From contig NZ_QNVJ01000007.1 in the NCBI RefSeq assembly GCF_003350345.1, positions 1 through 35,999 on the forward strand: a stretch of 35,999 bases of DNA. The letters are read 5' to 3'. How positions within the stretch are numbered: position 1 is the stretch's first letter; each line of letters opens with the position of its first letter. The position numbers and the translations under genes are program-made. The notes below the pieces were generated by a model. The model saw only the letters and a list, made by a program, of their open reading frames with translations, made no database searches and had not been told where the DNA came from. Source of the stretch: Alkalilacustris brevis. Its GTDB lineage: Bacteria; Pseudomonadota; Alphaproteobacteria; Rhodobacterales; Rhodobacteraceae. Below, in pieces: positions 34,359-35,999 of the stretch.

Positions 34359-35999
34359 TCAGAATTGCGCGCCGGCGTATTTGCGCTTGAGCCGGTTGCG
34401 GACGACGATTGCGGTGGCGTTCATGGTCACAATCAGCGCCAGAAGCAGCAGCGTGGTGACAAAGACCATCGGCTTGCCCGCCTCGGAGTTGCGCGACTGG
34501 AAGCCCACGTCGAAGATGTGGAAACCCAGATGCATGAAGCTGCGATCCAGGTGGATGAAGGGGTAGAAGCCGTCGATCGGCAACGCTGGGGCCAGCTTGA
34601 CCACCCCCACCAGCATCAATGGCGCCACCTCGCCTGCCCCGCGCGCCATGGCCAGGATCATGCCGGTCATGATGCCCGGCAGCGCCTTGGGCAGCACCAC
34701 GTAGCGGATCGTCTGCCATTTCGACGCGCCGCACGCCAGCGAGCCCTCGCGCATGGAGCGCGGCACGGCGGCCAGCGCCTCCTCCGAGGCCACGATCACC
34801 ACCGGCACGGTCAGGAGCGCCAGCGTGAGCGAGGCCCACAGAATGCCCCCCTTGCCGAAGGTCGGGTTGGGCAGCGATTCTGGATAGAAAAGCTGGTCGA
34901 TGGTGCCGCCCATGGTGTAGGCGAAGAAACCCAGCCCAAAGACCCCGTAAACAATGCTGGGCACACCGGCCAGATTGTTGACTGATATTCGAACAATCGA
35001 GGTCAGCCGCCCCTGTTTGGCGTATTCGCGCAGGTAAAGCGCGGTGATCACGCCGAAGGGGGCCACGAAGACCACCATCAGAAGCGTCATGGCAACAGTG
35101 CCGAAAATGGCGGGCAGAACGCCGCCCTGGGTGTTGGCCTCGCGCGGTTCGGTCGAGACGAACTCCCACCAGCGCGAGAAATAAATGCCCAGCTTGTCAC
35201 TCCAGCCCAGCGCATTGGCGGGGTAGAAGCGCACGATCTGGCTGAGTTCGGTTTCGCGGCTCTCGCCGTTCACTTCCTCAAGCGTGACGCGATAGCGCCT
35301 GTCCTCGGCGCGGATCGCGTTGACGCGGGCCTGCAACTCATTGAATTCGGCCTGGTAGCTGTCGATTTTGGCGCGGGCCTCGGCGATCAGTGCCGCGCCG
35401 GTTTCCGACTCGGCCCCGTGGCGCAGCTCGGCCCGGCGGATGGCGAGGCGTTCCTGCTCGATGCGGTAGTTCAGCGCGCCGATCTCGCCGCGCTCGATCC
35501 GGCGCAACTCGCGAAAGCGTTCGCGCGCGGCGCTTTGTTCGCGCTGCATCAGGGCATGGTCGAATGCGACAGGCACATCGTCGATCACCAGCCCACCGAC
35601 GCGCCCGACGAAGGTGCCCCATTGCTGGCGCTCGAACAGTATGTAATCGGGCGGATAGGTGACTTCCGCCACCTCGAAATCCGACACCCAGCGGAAATCA
35701 TCGCCATAGATGTCGTAATTGGCGGTCTTGTAGAGGGTGCGGTCGGAAAAGCCCTCGTTTGTCTCGACAAAGGCGCGCTGCGCGTCGCTGAGCGTGACCA
35801 GCACGTTTTCGCCGGGCCGGTAACGGCCGCTGCGCGTGGGCTCGCCCGCCAGCAGCGTGCCGTCGCGCAGCTCGACCTGGGCGATGGGCTTGGGCCAGAA
35901 GGTGGTAATGCCGTTCCATGTCACCATGAACAGGAACCCGGCGATCAGGATCACCCCCAGCGCCAGCGCGCCGCCGAAGGCCCAGAGCGCAGGCTCGCC
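34359..35999 (-). CDS. pstA: Phosphate ABC transporter permease PstA, long form (5' end off the right edge)
   Basis: The frame is open to the window edge, so the N-terminus is missing. The visible part starts within a first membrane segment ([15 protein letters not shown]); an internal GTG at 35954 is not the true start. A long periplasmic region of some 250 residues follows, with a heptad-like charged helix (around [18 protein letters not shown] to [15 protein letters not shown]) of the DUF3333 type. The standard permease domain comes next: [54 protein letters not shown] (the ABC-ATPase coupling loop) and [13 protein letters not shown]. Long PstA with this insert is known in Alphaproteobacteria. 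pstC is expected beyond the edge. Confidence 0.93.
   Translation of the reverse strand, partial: GEPALWAFGGALALGVILIAGFLFMVTWNGITTFWPKPIAQVELRDGTLLAGEPTRSGRYRPGENVLVTLSDAQRAFVETNEGFSDRTLYKTANYDIYGDDFRWVSDFEVAEVTYPPDYILFERQQWGTFVGRVGGLVIDDVPVAFDHALMQREQSAARERFRELRRIERGEIGALNYRIEQERLAIRRAELRHGAESETGAALIAEARAKIDSYQAEFNELQARVNAIRAEDRRYRVTLEEVNGESRETELSQIVRFYPANALGWSDKLGIYFSRWWEFVSTEPREANTQGGVLPAIFGTVAMTLLMVVFVAPFGVITALYLREYAKQGRLTSIVRISVNNLAGVPSIVYGVFGLGFFAYTMGGTIDQLFYPESLPNPTFGKGGILWASLTLALLTVPVVIVASEEALAAVPRSMREGSLACGASKWQTIRYVVLPKALPGIMTGMILAMARGAGEVAPLMLVGVVKLAPALPIDGFYPFIHLDRSFMHLGFHIFDVGFQSRNSEAGKPMVFVTTLLLLALIVTMNATAIVVRNRLKRKYAGAQF

Noticed and set aside
34348-35169. N-terminal extension of the pstB frame
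   Set aside because: It overlaps pstA in another frame; the real PstB start has its own ribosome site at 34347.

Overview
The window is a stretch of GC-rich alphaproteobacterial chromosome, most likely from the Rhodobacterales (Roseobacter/Rhodobacter group). The evidence is the FYDLN-acid protein next to tRNA-Ala, an L9 with a long acidic tail, an ArgC whose active-site cysteine sits in a GTGCN context, a long-form PstA, a TRAP transporter, and a dispersed intergenic repeat containing GGATATTTT. No plasmid, prophage, CRISPR or rRNA signature is visible. The family and order assignments come from recognising sequence patterns; no database search was run.

Left part (1-5960, housekeeping). A partial YgjP-like metalloprotease gene diverges from the FYDLN-acid gene. 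Then come tRNA-Ala(GGC) with its promoter and terminator, a decayed transposase-like fragment, the rpsF-rpsR-rplI operon, the overlapping folate genes pabB-pabC, and argC.

Middle (6004-19601, mosaic). A galC-galB pair, encoding the last two steps of the gallate/protocatechuate meta-cleavage route, is divergent from a LysR-type regulator that carries two N-terminal HTH domains. After it come glmU, a large beta-helix (pectate-lyase-like) protein without a signal peptide, an MTA/SAH nucleosidase, a YrbL-like kinase-fold gene with a C9 tract, the rplM-rpsI operon, kynureninase, an AEC transporter and a periplasmic PQQ-type sugar dehydrogenase. Three loci carry copies of a roughly 32-bp repeat.

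Right part (19635-33390, the most interesting region). Nine closely spaced minus-strand genes look like one operon of about 11 kb: acyl-CoA synthetase, a MaoC/FAS1-like dehydratase, TRAP transporter Q-P-M, 3-methylcrotonyl-CoA carboxylase beta, methylglutaconyl-CoA hydratase, carboxylase alpha, and HMG-CoA lyase. An IclR regulator, a PaaI-type thioesterase and a CaiB/BaiF CoA-transferase are divergent from it, and the shared gap is rich in palindromes. Together they suggest uptake of a short branched carboxylate, CoA activation, dehydration to 3-methylcrotonyl-CoA, carboxylation, hydration, and cleavage to acetoacetate and acetyl-CoA. Isovaleryl-CoA dehydrogenase is absent and a dehydratase is present. 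This makes a 3-hydroxy-3-methylbutyrate-like or senecioate-like substrate attractive, but that is inference.

Right edge (33502-35999). pstB and a partial pstA belong to a phosphate ABC-transporter operon.
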